The translations under genes and the position numbers were made by a program. This document shows positions 7,595-15,613 of a stretch of 47,943 bases of DNA, in pieces. The first letter of the stretch is position 1. Every line of letters starts with the position of its first letter. Location of the stretch: assembly GCA_026224805.1 (NCBI GenBank), contig JAMFRN010000067.1:1-47943 (forward strand), written 5' to 3'. The stretch is from Nevskia soli (GTDB taxonomy: Bacteria; Pseudomonadota; Gammaproteobacteria; Nevskiales; Nevskiaceae). A model generated the notes under the pieces. That model was not told the DNA's origin, searched no databases, and saw only the letters and a list, made by a program, of their open reading frames with translations.

Positions 7595-8971
7595 TCAGGC
7601 GCCGGTTCCGCTGGCAGCGGACTGCCGCTGCCCCGCCGATGATCGCACGTCCCAGATCAGGCGCGGGTCGAAGCTCATCGAAGCCAGCATGGTCAGAATG
7701 ACCACGGCACAGAAAGCGACGATGCCGGGGCCCGCCCGCACTTCGGCGACAATGCCGAAGCGTACCAGCGACAGCAGCAGCGCCACCACGAATACATCGA
7801 GCATCGACCAGCGGCCGATCAGCTCCACCATGCGGTAGATACGCGTACGCTCGCGCCGCCAGCGCGCCGAGCCGCGCCTGCTGCTGAGCAGCAGAAGCAA
7901 CAGGCAGGCCATCTTGATCAGCGGCACGGCAATGCTGGCGGTAAATACGATCACGGCCAGATCCCAGGCGCCGCCGTTCCACAATTCCACCACGCCGGAC
8001 AGGATGGTGTTGTCATCGGCCCCGAACAGGGTGGCGGTGTGCATGACCGTGAGGACGTTGGCCGGGATATACAGGATTGCCGCGGCGATCAGGAAGGCCC
8101 AAGTGCGGGCATGGCTGTCGGGCTTGCGCCGGTGCAGCGACTGGTCGCAGCGCGGGCAGAAACATGGCGAGGACTTCCGCGCGCCATGCAACACCAGTCC
8201 GCAGGCGTGACAGGCCAGCAGATTCAGATCGCCAGCCCGCACCTGCGCCGGGCGCTCCTGCCGGAAAGCGCTGTGCTGCCCCACTCCACCCGCTGCGGCA
8301 TTGGCCGGGGCTTCACCCGCGTCCACCGCAAGCGGCCGCCGCCGCAGCGCATCTCCGCCAGCCGCGCTCACGATCCGTTCCGCGCATTCCCACAATTCCC
8401 CGAGATCGCGCGAATTCAACCGGGTCAACAGGAAGGTCAGCACGGCGAAGGCCCACATGCCGGTTTCCGGCGTGGCAGTGGCCATGCCGCCCAGCTTCAC
8501 CACTGCCACCAGCATGCCCAGCACGAACACTTCCACCATGGTCCACGGCTGCATCTGCCTGAGCGCATGCATCACGCCGATGAACGCCACCGGGACCCGG
8601 CCGCGGCGCAACGGCACCAGCACATAGGCGTAGAGGCAGATCTGCAGCAAGGGGAAGAAGAACACGGTTATGGCCGCTACCGGCGCGATCGGGGAAACGT
8701 TGGAATCGTAGGTATCGACGATCATCTGCCACAGCGTCGCCTCGCTGCTCTTGCCGCTGACGCCGAGCAGCATCAGCGGATAGGCATTGGCGATGAGGAA
8801 CACCGCCAGCGCCGCCAGGGTCAGTGCCAGCATGACATCGAGATCGGAGCGGGAATTGCGGTACAGCCGGGCGCCGCAGCGGCTGCAGCAGGCCACGACC
8901 CTGCCTTGCAGGGGCGCACGCCGGTACACCGAATCGCAGAATTCGCAGATGATCAGATTGGCTGTCGACAT
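7595..8971 (-). CDS. pqiA: PqiA, integral membrane subunit of the Pqi system
   Basis: The 458-residue protein carries two tandem PqiA units. Each begins with a cysteine zinc-ribbon: C9-x2-C12 with C28/C29-x2-C32, and later CHACG with CPRCD. Each is followed by about four membrane segments (LALTLAALAVFLIANAYPL; WAFLIAAAILYIPANVL). The paired ribbons and the NAYPL/IPAN motifs are diagnostic. It is longer than E. coli PqiA (417) because of a Pro/Ala-rich linker around residues 215-245. It is first in the pqiABC operon; the upstream minus-strand terminator at 9093-9131 isolates it from the stress operon, so its own promoter should lie at 8972-9092. Confidence 0.95.
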   Translation of the reverse strand: MSTANLIICEFCDSVYRRAPLQGRVVACCSRCGARLYRNSRSDLDVMLALTLAALAVFLIANAYPLMLLGVSGKSSEATLWQMIVDTYDSNVSPIAPVAAITVFFFPLLQICLYAYVLVPLRRGRVPVAFIGVMHALRQMQPWTMVEVFVLGMLVAVVKLGGMATATPETGMWAFAVLTFLLTRLNSRDLGELWECAERIVSAAGGDALRRRPLAVDAGEAPANAAAGGVGQHSAFRQERPAQVRAGDLNLLACHACGLVLHGARKSSPCFCPRCDQSLHRRKPDSHARTWAFLIAAAILYIPANVLTVMHTATLFGADDNTILSGVVELWNGGAWDLAVIVFTASIAVPLIKMACLLLLLLSSRRGSARWRRERTRIYRMVELIGRWSMLDVFVVALLLSLVRFGIVAEVRAGPGIVAFCAVVILTMLASMSFDPRLIWDVRSSAGQRQSAASGTGA

Positions 8972-9092
8972 GGGCCGGCGGATGGTCCTGATCTGGAACG
9001 GCGCAGCCGGTGGGGCTGCGACTGGCGCAGTCTATCAAGGTTGTGGTGTGCTCATGGCAAGGTCCGGCAACGCTCCCGGCCGCGCGTGCGTG

Positions 9093-9131
9093 AAAAAAAA
9101 AGCCCGTTGATGCATCCTTGCATCAACGGGC
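9093..9131 (-). terminator. Rho-independent terminator of the GGA-hairpin RNA
   Basis: A perfect 13-bp stem (9102-9114 with 9119-9131) carries loop AGGA on the minus strand and is followed by nine U residues (plus-strand A run 9093-9101). This is the strongest terminator in the window. It ends the stress operon and separates it from pqiA. Confidence 0.95.
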
Positions 9132-9402
9132 CTACAACAAGCCTACAGCGCCCGGAAACCAGGGCGCGCCTTCCTTGGCACGATTGCGCGGCAATGCGGC
9201 AGGCTCTGCGGGCCTTGCGCTTTGCCACGTCCCTGGCCGGACTTCCACCGGAACCTCCTGTTCCGGCAGTTGCCTCACCCACCCCGAATCTGCTTCGATA
9301 AGACTTGGTGGCAACGAATCGGCGCCATCCTTGGCGGGGCTTCGCGGCGCGGACGCCACGAAGCCCCAACCGGATCATCCTTGATCCGGCATGAACGCAG
9401 CC
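9093..9402 (-). ncRNA. CsrA/RsmA-sequestering RNA candidate (CsrB/RsmZ-like)
   Basis: Read on the minus strand, this segment starts after the BON-gene stop and folds into consecutive hairpins with GGA exposed in the loop. Positions (plus coordinates) are 9370-9389, 9323-9336, 9248-9266, 9224-9237, 9168-9179 and the terminator hairpin 9102-9131. The arms are perfect and differ between hairpins, while the loop stays AGGA or similar. Three have the identical core CAAGGATG, which matches the published CsrA-binding consensus (RUACARGGAUGU). Two further hairpins without GGA (9336-9367, 9148-9167) add structure. This is the design of CsrB, RsmY and RsmZ. No separate promoter is obvious, so it may be a 3'UTR product of the BON operon. 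Confidence 0.75.
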
Positions 9403-10023
9403 TCAGCCGCCGACGGCCTTGAGGCCGGAACTGTCGACGCTCTTCACGCCTTTCACCTTCTTGGCGAGATCCTCGGCATGATCGACCGCATCCTGGCTTG
9501 CCACGGTGCCGGACAGGGCGACCACGCCATTGCTGGTGTTGACGCCGATGTCCAGGCCCTTGGTGACGCTGTCGGCCAGCAGGCCCGATTTCACCTTGGT
9601 GGTGATCCAGCTGTCCGAGGCGTACTTGCCGGTCTTCTTGGCCGCCTTGTCGGTCTTGGCGGCGACGCTGTCGGCCAGCGACGGCGTGGCGATCTGGTCA
9701 TCGACCGATTGCACGCCGTCCACCGTTGAGGCCAGCTGCTTGGCCGCCGAGGCGGCATCGGACGTCGGGGCCGAGCCGGTCAGGGTCACCGCGCCATTGG
9801 TGGTGGTGACGCTGATCTTGGCGTTCTTCAGGCGCGAGTCGTCGAGGAACTTCGCTTTCACCTTGGCGGTGACCGCGGTGTCGCTGATGGCCGCGCCGAC
9901 GCTATCGCTGTGCGGTTGCGGATCGTCCGCATAGGCGGCGCCGCTGAGCACCGCACCGCCGGCCAGGCAGGCGCCGATACCGGCGGCGATCAGGGTCGTT
10001 CGGAAAAATTTCCTGTTGTTCAT
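9403..10023 (-). CDS. OsmY-like periplasmic protein with two BON domains
   Basis: The 206-residue protein has a signal peptide (residues 1-32, cleavage near AYA-DD). Two BON domains follow: about 47-112 (DTAVTAKVKAKFLDDSRLKN, then ISVTTTNGAVTLTGSAPT) and about 138-200 (DSWITTKVKSGLLADSVTKG, then IGVNTSNGVVALSGTVAS). BON domains are thought to bind phospholipid. E. coli OsmY, with the same plan, is a periplasmic stress protein. The central Lys/Ala linker is typical. AAGGAGAG precedes the ATG. It is the last protein gene before the GGA-hairpin RNA on the same strand, so its mRNA 3' end and that RNA coincide. Confidence 0.92.
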   Translation of the reverse strand: MNNRKFFRTTLIAAGIGACLAGGAVLSGAAYADDPQPHSDSVGAAISDTAVTAKVKAKFLDDSRLKNAKISVTTTNGAVTLTGSAPTSDAASAAKQLASTVDGVQSVDDQIATPSLADSVAAKTDKAAKKTGKYASDSWITTKVKSGLLADSVTKGLDIGVNTSNGVVALSGTVASQDAVDHAEDLAKKVKGVKSVDSSGLKAVGG

Positions 10024-10089
10024 TGTTTTGCTCTCCTTGCAGGTATTTCGAATAGGTCCAGGGCAAACGTGGCTGCCGAGCGGATCGCC

Positions 10090-10254
10090 TCAAATCGAGG
10101 GCCGGCGGCCCGCGATCAGCGAAACCACGAACAGCACCAGGAAGATCAGGAACAGGATCTTGGCGATGCCTGCGGCGGTGCCGGCGATGCCGAAAAAGCC
10201 CAGGGCGCCCGCAATCAGGGCGATGATGAAAAACACAACGGCGTAGTGGAGCAT
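10090..10254 (-). CDS. DUF1328 (YtjA-type) small membrane protein
   Basis: The 54-residue product [20 protein letters not shown] onward has two membrane helices joined by a [11 protein letters not shown] turn and ends in the basic RRPSI. This matches the DUF1328/YtjA family, often found beside BON- and CsbD-type stress genes; its function is not known. AGGAG lies seven bases before the ATG. Longer in-frame extensions lack a ribosome site. It sits in the minus-strand stress operon, 66 bases before the BON gene. Confidence 0.88.
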   Translation of the reverse strand: MLHYAVVFFIIALIAGALGFFGIAGTAAGIAKILFLIFLVLFVVSLIAGRRPSI

Positions 10255-10294
10255 TTCGTTCTCCTGCTTCTGGTCCGGCAGGCAGGCCGGTCTG

Positions 10295-10498
10295 TCAGGC
10301 GGCGGCGAGCGCCGGCAAGTTGTCCAGCAGACGTTCCAGCGCATTGAGCAGGCGCTCCTGCGCTTGCAGCACATCGCGGAACTGCGGGTTGACCGGATGC
10401 ACGATGCCGTCCCAATGCATCTGCTCGCCGTGCAGTCTCAGCTGCGACAGACGCTCGGCAATGATCTGGTTCCTGCGGGTGAATTTTTCGACCGTCAT
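10295..10498 (-). CDS. Small cytoplasmic protein, hypothetical (67 residues)
   Basis: The product starts [20 protein letters not shown] and is almost wholly helical, ending in [19 protein letters not shown] lies eight bases before the chosen ATG; an ATG six codons upstream has no such site. No domain is recognised. Its place between two small membrane-protein genes, all on the minus strand with 40-45-base gaps, suggests membership in the same stress operon. Confidence 0.7.
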   Translation of the reverse strand: MTVEKFTRRNQIIAERLSQLRLHGEQMHWDGIVHPVNPQFRDVLQAQERLLNALERLLDNLPALAAA

Positions 10499-10542
10499 AT
10501 CAATAACTCCATCCATGGCAAGCGAAAGACTTGGAAGTAGCC

Positions 10543-10758
10543 TCAAGCGTCCTTGAGATTGCGCCGGGATTCGCCACCGACGCGATGCAGCGGCGCCGGA
10601 TCCTGCTTGCGGTTCAGCAGCAAGGACAGAATGGCGAGCACCACCGCGGTCAGACACAAGCCCCAGGCCAACTCCCCGGATACCCCGGCCAGGCCGTTGA
10701 GGCCGATGAAGCCGGAGATGCAGGCAATCAGCACGAAGGCCGCAGACCAGTAAAACAT
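10543..10758 (-). CDS. Small two-helix membrane protein (71 residues)
   Basis: The product MFYWSAAFVLIACISGFIGL onward has two hydrophobic segments (residues 4-24 and 30-49) separated by GLAGVSGEL, then a basic tail. The glycine-rich hairpin resembles DUF1328 proteins such as the one at 10090-10254, so the two are perhaps distant paralogues. AAGGAG lies seven bases before the ATG. It is separated from the upstream exported-protein gene by only 16 bases. Confidence 0.75.
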   Translation of the reverse strand: MFYWSAAFVLIACISGFIGLNGLAGVSGELAWGLCLTAVVLAILSLLLNRKQDPAPLHRVGGESRRNLKDA

Positions 10759-10774
10759 CACAAGCTCCTTCGGG

Positions 10775-11032
10775 TTAAATGGCCCAGACGCCGATGCGCC
10801 GATCGTCCTGGTCGGGAATGAACACCGGCAGGGTGGCGATAGTGCCCGTGCGGGGTGCATCCAGCGCGCCGGCGTCATCCAGGGCGCGCAGCTGCTTCGG
10901 CATGTTGGCCTGCCGCGCTGGCGCCGGTGCCGGCGCGTCCGCGTCCTGACCGCGAACCCGCTGTGCCGCGCCGTGACCCAGCGCGCCGAGCAGGATGAAT
11001 CCGAACAAGAGAGGGAGAACGTTTTTATGCAT
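10775..11032 (-). CDS. Small exported protein, first gene of the stress operon
   Basis: The 85-residue product has a signal peptide (MHKNVLPLLFGFILLGALGHGAA), an Asp/Ala/Pro segment, and a C-terminus TLPVFIPDQDDRRIGVWAI. AAGGAG lies eight bases before the ATG. The mature domain is not recognised. It is the first gene after the candidate sigma-54 promoter (11122-11137), with a leader of roughly 80 bases, and heads the run of five minus-strand genes ending in the GGA-hairpin RNA. Confidence 0.75.
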   Translation of the reverse strand: MHKNVLPLLFGFILLGALGHGAAQRVRGQDADAPAPAPARQANMPKQLRALDDAGALDAPRTGTIATLPVFIPDQDDRRIGVWAI

Positions 11033-11354
11033 GACCCTGCTCCTTCATTGGTTGGCCTGATCCTGAGATTCGCCTGGCTGTGCCCGGTAAGCGGGGCCTC
11101 GCCAAGTCCTGTAACTATCATTGCGAGCCTCGTGCCAGATTGATCGGCACCCGGTCGCATTTGATTTATTCTTTATTTTTCATGTAATTACATATTTTTC
11201 TGGGCTGGCATTCGGAATCCCGGGCACGCGTTTGAGGCAAGGCCGTGTAATATTTACCGGCAACCAGGTGCATGGATCGTGTAAAGCCTGCCGACACAGG
11301 CCGGACAGGGGCTTTCCGGCGCCGGCAACGATCATCACAACCAAGGACGCGGGG
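11033..11354. other. Divergent control region of stress operon and sigma-54 activator
   Basis: This 322-bp region is much more AT-rich than its surroundings between 11155 and 11200. It holds the -24/-12 promoter (11122-11137). It also holds a perfect 12-bp palindrome ATGTAATTACAT at 11182-11193, about 45 bp upstream of that promoter. The palindrome is at a plausible distance for an enhancer or activator site, and the AT-rich tract could assist bending. No clear sigma-70 promoter for the rightward gene is visible. Confidence 0.55.
11122..11137 (-). promoter_or_regulatory. Sigma-54 (-24/-12) promoter candidate
   Basis: The minus strand reads TGGCACGAGGCTCGCA. Against the consensus TGGCAC-N5-TTGCA it has one mismatch and keeps the invariant GG-N10-GC. 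It points at the operon starting at 11032, and the divergent gene at 11355 encodes a sigma-54 activator. Confidence 0.65.
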
Positions 11355-12815
11355 ATGATGCGGGAGTCGCACCTCGAGGCATTGCGGGTTCTGTGGGTCG
11401 ATGACGACGCCGAACTCACCAGCGGCCTCGTCGACTATCTGGCGGGCGAAGGTTATGCCGTGGATTGCGCGCACGACCTGGCCAGTGCCGCGAGGGCCCT
11501 CGAGCAGTCCGCCTACGACCTGGTACTGGTCGACCTCGATTTGCCGGACGGCAGCGGCTTTTCCCTGATCCGCGATACGCCGCGGCAGCGCGCGCGGGAA
11601 TTCGTGGTGATCACCGGCCACGGCAGCGTCCGCACTGCGGTGGAAGCGTTGCGGCACCAAGTGTTCGACTACCTGATGAAGCCGGTGGAACTGGCCGAGC
11701 TGTGCAACCTGCTGGCCCGTGTCGGTCATGCGCGCGGCATGCCGCTTGCCGCAGCGGAGACCGGTGCGCCGTCCCGTCCCGAACCGGGGCAGGACGCCGG
11801 CATCGCCCTGCCCGGTTCGGCCGCCGGGGATAGCGCTGCGGAGCTGCTGCCCGGCAATTCCGCCGGCATGCGGCAAGTGCAGCAGCTGATCGCGCGCGCC
11901 GCCGGCAGCGACATCACGGTACTGCTGCAGGGCGAAAGCGGCAGCGGCAAGGAAGTCGCCGCCAACTGCCTACATCAGCTGTCCAATCGCCGCAATGGCC
12001 CCTTCGTGGCCTTCAACTGCGGCGCGGTATCGCCCGCGCTCATTGCCAGCGAGCTGTTCGGCCATGAAAAGGGCAGCTTCACCGGTGCCCTGCGCACACA
12101 CAAGGGCATCTTCGAGCGCGCCGCGGGCGGCACGCTGTTTCTCGACGAAATCACCGAGATGCCGCTGGACCTGCAAACCTCCCTGCTGCGGGTGCTCGAA
12201 ACCGGCGCGGTGACGCGGGTAGGCGGCGACCGCGAGCTGCCGGTCAACGTGCGCATCGTCGCGGCCACCAATCGCGAACCCTTGCGCTATGTCGAGGAAG
12301 GACGCTTCCGCCTCGATCTTTACTATCGCCTGCAGGTGTTCCCCATCGTACTGCCGCCCCTGCGCGACCGGCTTGAGGACATCGAGTTGCTGGCGACCTA
12401 CTTCCTGTCGCATTTCAGCCAGCGCCCCGGCGCTCGCAGCTTCTCCCCCGCTGCGCTGGCGCGCCTGCTGCAACACGACTGGCCCGGCAACGTGCGCGAA
12501 TTGCGCAATGTAGTGGAACGCGCCTGTCTGCTCGGTAGTGCGGTGATCGAACCGGAACATCTGCTGCTGCCCGAAAACGCGGCTGCCGGCGCACCTCCTG
12601 CCGCTGCGCCGACGGCGCCGCGCGCCGGCGGCACCCTGTTGCGCGACGCGGAACAGGACCTGATCCTGCATACCCTGGCCGCCTGCCGCGGCAATAAGAC
12701 CCGCGCCGCCGCTGAGCTTGGAATCAGCCTCAAAACGCTGTACAACAAATTGAAGCGTTTCGAAGGCCGGGAAGGCATGGACAGACCGTCTCCCGCTGCG
12801 GAAAAGCGGTCATGA
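11355..12815 (+). CDS. NtrC-type sigma-54 response regulator
   Basis: The 486-residue protein starts at ATG 11355, seven bases after AAGGA; the open frame upstream is non-coding in style. Residues 10-122 are a receiver domain (acidic pair D16/D17, phospho-acceptor D60, K109). Residues 165-400 are the AAA+ domain with Walker A GESGSGKE (193-200), the sigma-54-contact loop in the form GSFTGA (240-245, Ala to Ser but Phe-Thr retained) and Walker B TLFLDE (260-265). The C-terminus is a Fis-type helix-turn-helix (NKTRAAAELGISLKTLYNKL). It overlaps the next gene by four bases (ATGA). It is likely to act on the divergent promoter at 11122-11137. Confidence 0.94.
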   Translation: MMRESHLEALRVLWVDDDAELTSGLVDYLAGEGYAVDCAHDLASAARALEQSAYDLVLVDLDLPDGSGFSLIRDTPRQRAREFVVITGHGSVRTAVEALRHQVFDYLMKPVELAELCNLLARVGHARGMPLAAAETGAPSRPEPGQDAGIALPGSAAGDSAAELLPGNSAGMRQVQQLIARAAGSDITVLLQGESGSGKEVAANCLHQLSNRRNGPFVAFNCGAVSPALIASELFGHEKGSFTGALRTHKGIFERAAGGTLFLDEITEMPLDLQTSLLRVLETGAVTRVGGDRELPVNVRIVAATNREPLRYVEEGRFRLDLYYRLQVFPIVLPPLRDRLEDIELLATYFLSHFSQRPGARSFSPAALARLLQHDWPGNVRELRNVVERACLLGSAVIEPEHLLLPENAAAGAPPAAAPTAPRAGGTLLRDAEQDLILHTLAACRGNKTRAAAELGISLKTLYNKLKRFEGREGMDRPSPAAEKRS

Positions 12816-13180
12816 ACATCGTATTGCTGGAAGACGATACCGATACGCGCGAAGCGATGGCGGCACTGCTCAGCCTGGACGCGCATCAGGTCGAGCAGGC
12901 CTACGACTCCGCCAGCTTCAGGCTGGTCACCAGCGACCTGCGCAGCGAGGCCGTCATCTTCGATCTGCACCTGGCCAGCGACAGCAATGGCCTGAGCCTG
13001 GCCATGGACTACCAGGCACGCCGGCAGGCCGCGGGACTACAACCGGCCAAGCTGATCGCGCTGAGCGGCAGCGACCATCCCGACCATTGCATCGCCCGCG
13101 CCAGACCGCCGTTTCCGGTGCATCATCGCCTGATCAAGCCGGCCGATCACGCGCAGATTCTTGCCGCGCTCGACAGCTGA
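12812..13180 (+). CDS. Stand-alone receiver-domain protein
   Basis: The 122-residue protein is one response-regulator receiver domain with no output domain. It has the acidic pair D8/D9 (LLEDDTDTRE), phospho-acceptor D51 (VIFDLHL), the Ser of ALSGSD and the conserved Lys of LIKPADH near the end. Its start overlaps the stop of the sigma-54 activator gene (ATGA), so translation is coupled. Such single receivers usually act as phosphate shuttles or as competitors for a kinase; the partner here could be the degenerate kinase at 13245 or the hybrid kinase at 15614. Confidence 0.88.
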   Translation: MNIVLLEDDTDTREAMAALLSLDAHQVEQAYDSASFRLVTSDLRSEAVIFDLHLASDSNGLSLAMDYQARRQAAGLQPAKLIALSGSDHPDHCIARARPPFPVHHRLIKPADHAQILAALDS

Positions 13181-13244
13181 AAGCTGAGAGCTCATCCGCG
13201 GCCAAGCCCTGGTCGCCGGGCCCACCGCACCGCCAGGAGACGTC

Positions 13245-14210
13245 ATGCTCGACCTGCCCTCCGCCGACGCTGCCGCCACACCCGCGCATTGGCGCGAGGC
13301 GCCGCTGCCCGGTGCGACGCTGCTGCTGGCGCGGCGCGACCGGCTGATCCGTGCCGATCGGCACGAGCCCGTGGCGGCGGCGCCCGCCCTGCTCGCCCGG
13401 CTGGCCGCGGCGGCCGGCGACGGCGACGTGGTGGTCGCCTACGACTCTTCCGGCGCGGCCTGGCGCCTGCGGCATGCCGGCGCCGCCGGGGAGCTGCAGC
13501 TGTGGCAGGCACAGTCGCTGGACGACAGCCGCGCCCGCCTGTTTTCCCGCCTGCGCGGCATGCTGGGGCAGCAGCTGAGCGAAAGTGTGCTGCACGAGCT
13601 GCGTAATCCGCTCAATGCGCTGTCGCTGCATGCCGACCTGATGGCACGCCTGCTGTCGGGAAGCGCGCAACTGGAGCGCGCCCAGCCCAGCCTCGACGTG
13701 ATCAAGCAGCGCGTGGGCGATTTGCGCCGGCGCCAGGACGCGGCGGTCGGCTTCTGGCTCGGCGACGCAGCACTGGCGGAGGCAGCCTGCGCCGACCTGC
13801 GCCATGTGGTCGAGGACAGCCTGCGCCTGCTGCGCGGCCATCTGGCCTTGCAGGACGTGCGTTTGCGCAGCGAGGCCCTGCATCTGATCGGATCGACCCG
13901 CTTGCAGCGCGGGGCGGCGCAGGCGCGGCTGGCGCTGATGACGCTGCTGCTGATGGCCTGCGCGGGCGCCAGACAGTTCCGCGACGCCGACGGCAGCAGC
14001 GAGGTGATGCTGCAAACCTTCATCGACGGCCACACCCTGATTCTGGAACTGCAGGCACCGGTCGACGGGCAGGCGTTGGGGCGTGAAGCGGCGGACACCG
14101 ACGGCAGCGGCCTGATGGCGGGGCTTGCGCTGCTGCTGGAAAGCGCAGGCATCGCGCTCGAGGCGGACCCGGGACAGGCGCTGACGCGGCTGTCGTTGCC
14201 GGCCGCATAA
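13245..14210 (+). CDS. Histidine-kinase-like protein with degenerate ATPase domain
   Basis: The 321-residue soluble protein has a clear H-box, SESVLHELRNPLNALSLHAD, with phosphorylatable H117, and dimerisation helices to about 165. Residues 175-320 have the length and spacing of a HATPase domain. However, the N-box position reads ARLALMTLLLMACAGARQF with no Asn, and the G1 and G2 glycine motifs are not recognisable (only DGSGLMAGLALLLESAGI near the end). ATP binding is therefore doubtful. It may serve as a phosphotransfer scaffold. AGGAG precedes the ATG. It follows the activator and receiver genes on the same strand. Confidence 0.8.
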   Translation: MLDLPSADAAATPAHWREAPLPGATLLLARRDRLIRADRHEPVAAAPALLARLAAAAGDGDVVVAYDSSGAAWRLRHAGAAGELQLWQAQSLDDSRARLFSRLRGMLGQQLSESVLHELRNPLNALSLHADLMARLLSGSAQLERAQPSLDVIKQRVGDLRRRQDAAVGFWLGDAALAEAACADLRHVVEDSLRLLRGHLALQDVRLRSEALHLIGSTRLQRGAAQARLALMTLLLMACAGARQFRDADGSSEVMLQTFIDGHTLILELQAPVDGQALGREAADTDGSGLMAGLALLLESAGIALEADPGQALTRLSLPAA

Positions 14211-14267
14211 GCGCGGGCAGGACTACACTGGAACGGACACAACGACGCCGAAGGCAGGGTGAATGCA

Positions 14268-15134
14268 ATGGATGGAGCGATTGCCTCCGGCGGCGGGCCA
14301 CGCCGGCTTACCAATACCGTGGCGCTGAACGCCCCGGCCGACCTGAGCGTGGACCTGTACCTGATGCCTGCCGGCACGACGCAGGCGGACCCATCGTCGA
14401 GCCATGTGATCAGTATGCATGCCGGCGCTCCGGTACGGGCCTGGTGCCGCTGCGAAGGTTTGAGCCAGCAGCGGCTGCAGACGGCAGGCGACATCGACAT
14501 CGTACCGGCCGGCGCCAGCGGCATCTGGCGGGACGAGCAAAGCGCCACCATCCTGCTGCTGCGCCTCGCGCCCGCCTTGCTGCTCTCCGCCGCACGCGAT
14601 CTCGAACTGAATCCGGATCGCGCGGTGCTGACGCCGCGGATGCAAGTGCGCGATCCGCGCCTTGAGCATCTGGCCTGGGCGCTCAAGGCCGAGCGCGAAG
14701 CCGGCTATGCCGGCGGCCGCCTCTACGCCGAGAGCCTGGGCACGGCGCTGGCGGCCCACTTGTTGCGCGCCTATGCCCAACCCGCGAGCAGGCCGGGAGC
14801 CGATCGCGGCCTGCCGCCGCGGCAGTTGCAGCGGGTGCTCGACTATATCGAGGCCGAACTCGAACACAATCCGGGCCTGGCCGAATTGGCGGCCCTTACC
14901 AGCTTCGGCCTGTCGCATTTCAAGGTCCTGTTCCGCCGCTCCACCGGCATGCCGCCGCACCAGTATCTGTTGCGGCGCCGCGTCCGGCGGGCGCAGGAGC
15001 TGCTGCTGCAGGGCCGGCTCAGCGCCAGCCAGATCGCCCTGGACACCGGCTTCGCCCATCAGAGCCACATGGCACGCTGCATGCGCCGCGTACTCGGCTT
15101 CAGCCCTTCCGCGCTGATACGCGCCAGCCGCTGA
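14268..15134 (+). CDS. AraC-family transcriptional regulator
   Basis: The 288-residue protein has an N-terminal cupin-like sensing half and a C-terminal AraC/XylS pair of helix-turn-helix motifs. The first is LAELAALTSFGLSHFKVLFR and the second is ASQIALDTGFAHQSHMARCM, with the signature tail RRVLGFSPSALIRA. I chose ATG 14268 (AGGG eight bases upstream); a GTG at 14259 would add three residues. The central MHAGAPVRAW and the WRDEQSA segment resemble regulators of the AraC_binding group. The target is unknown; the adjacent NTF2-like gene is a candidate. Confidence 0.92.
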   Translation: MDGAIASGGGPRRLTNTVALNAPADLSVDLYLMPAGTTQADPSSSHVISMHAGAPVRAWCRCEGLSQQRLQTAGDIDIVPAGASGIWRDEQSATILLLRLAPALLLSAARDLELNPDRAVLTPRMQVRDPRLEHLAWALKAEREAGYAGGRLYAESLGTALAAHLLRAYAQPASRPGADRGLPPRQLQRVLDYIEAELEHNPGLAELAALTSFGLSHFKVLFRRSTGMPPHQYLLRRRVRRAQELLLQGRLSASQIALDTGFAHQSHMARCMRRVLGFSPSALIRASR

Positions 15135-15231
15135 GCCGGCCGCCGGCTGAATATGCCGGGGCGCAGCCGGGCGTGCGCGACGCAGCGCCGCACGATGGGC
15201 ATGCTGCGACTCCCTATCGGAGACAGCAGCC

Positions 15232-15600
15232 ATGCCTAGCCGGCAACGTGTGCAGCAATTGATCCAGATGGTCGAACGCGGTGAGTTCGTGGAGGCGTTG
15301 CAGGAGTTCTATGCCGAGGATGCCAGCACCCGGGAGAACGGCGACGAGCCCAGCAAGGGCCTCGCCACCCTGATCGAAAAGGAGCGCATGGCGCTGGCCG
15401 CTTTCAGGATCCGCACCCTGCCCACCGCGGCCTTCCTGGTCGATGGCGATCGCGCGGTGATTCACTGGACTTTCGAATTCACCGATGCGCGCGGCCGCAG
15501 GATGCGCTTCGAGGAACTGGCCAGCCAGCTGTGGCGCGGAGAGCGCATCGTGGAGGAGCGCTTCCACTACGATCCCGCGCAGCGTGCTCGCTGGACCTAG
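15232..15600 (+). CDS. SnoaL/NTF2-like fold protein
   Basis: The 122-residue product begins with helices (RVQQLIQMVERGEFVEALQEFYAEDASTREN) and continues with the strand pattern of the NTF2-like/SnoaL fold (FLVDGDRAVIHWTFEFTD, RFEELASQLWRGERIVEERFHYDP). Members bind small molecules or act as isomerases and cyclases; the specific activity cannot be read here. GGAGA lies about 13 bases before the ATG. It is the last gene before the convergent hybrid kinase, separated by 13 bases. Confidence 0.85.
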   Translation: MPSRQRVQQLIQMVERGEFVEALQEFYAEDASTRENGDEPSKGLATLIEKERMALAAFRIRTLPTAAFLVDGDRAVIHWTFEFTDARGRRMRFEELASQLWRGERIVEERFHYDPAQRARWT

Positions 15601-15613
15601 GGCCGGCGGCGGA

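Noticed and set aside
8039-9301. Long plus-strand open frame (420 codons) opposite pqiA and the hairpin RNA
   Set aside because: Shadow of pqiA; Arg/His/Gln-rich composition and no ribosome site.
9052-9378. Minus-strand ORFs of 75-108 codons inside the GGA-hairpin region
   Set aside because: No Shine-Dalgarno, low-complexity translation, and the region is dominated by hairpins and a terminator, so RNA is the better explanation.
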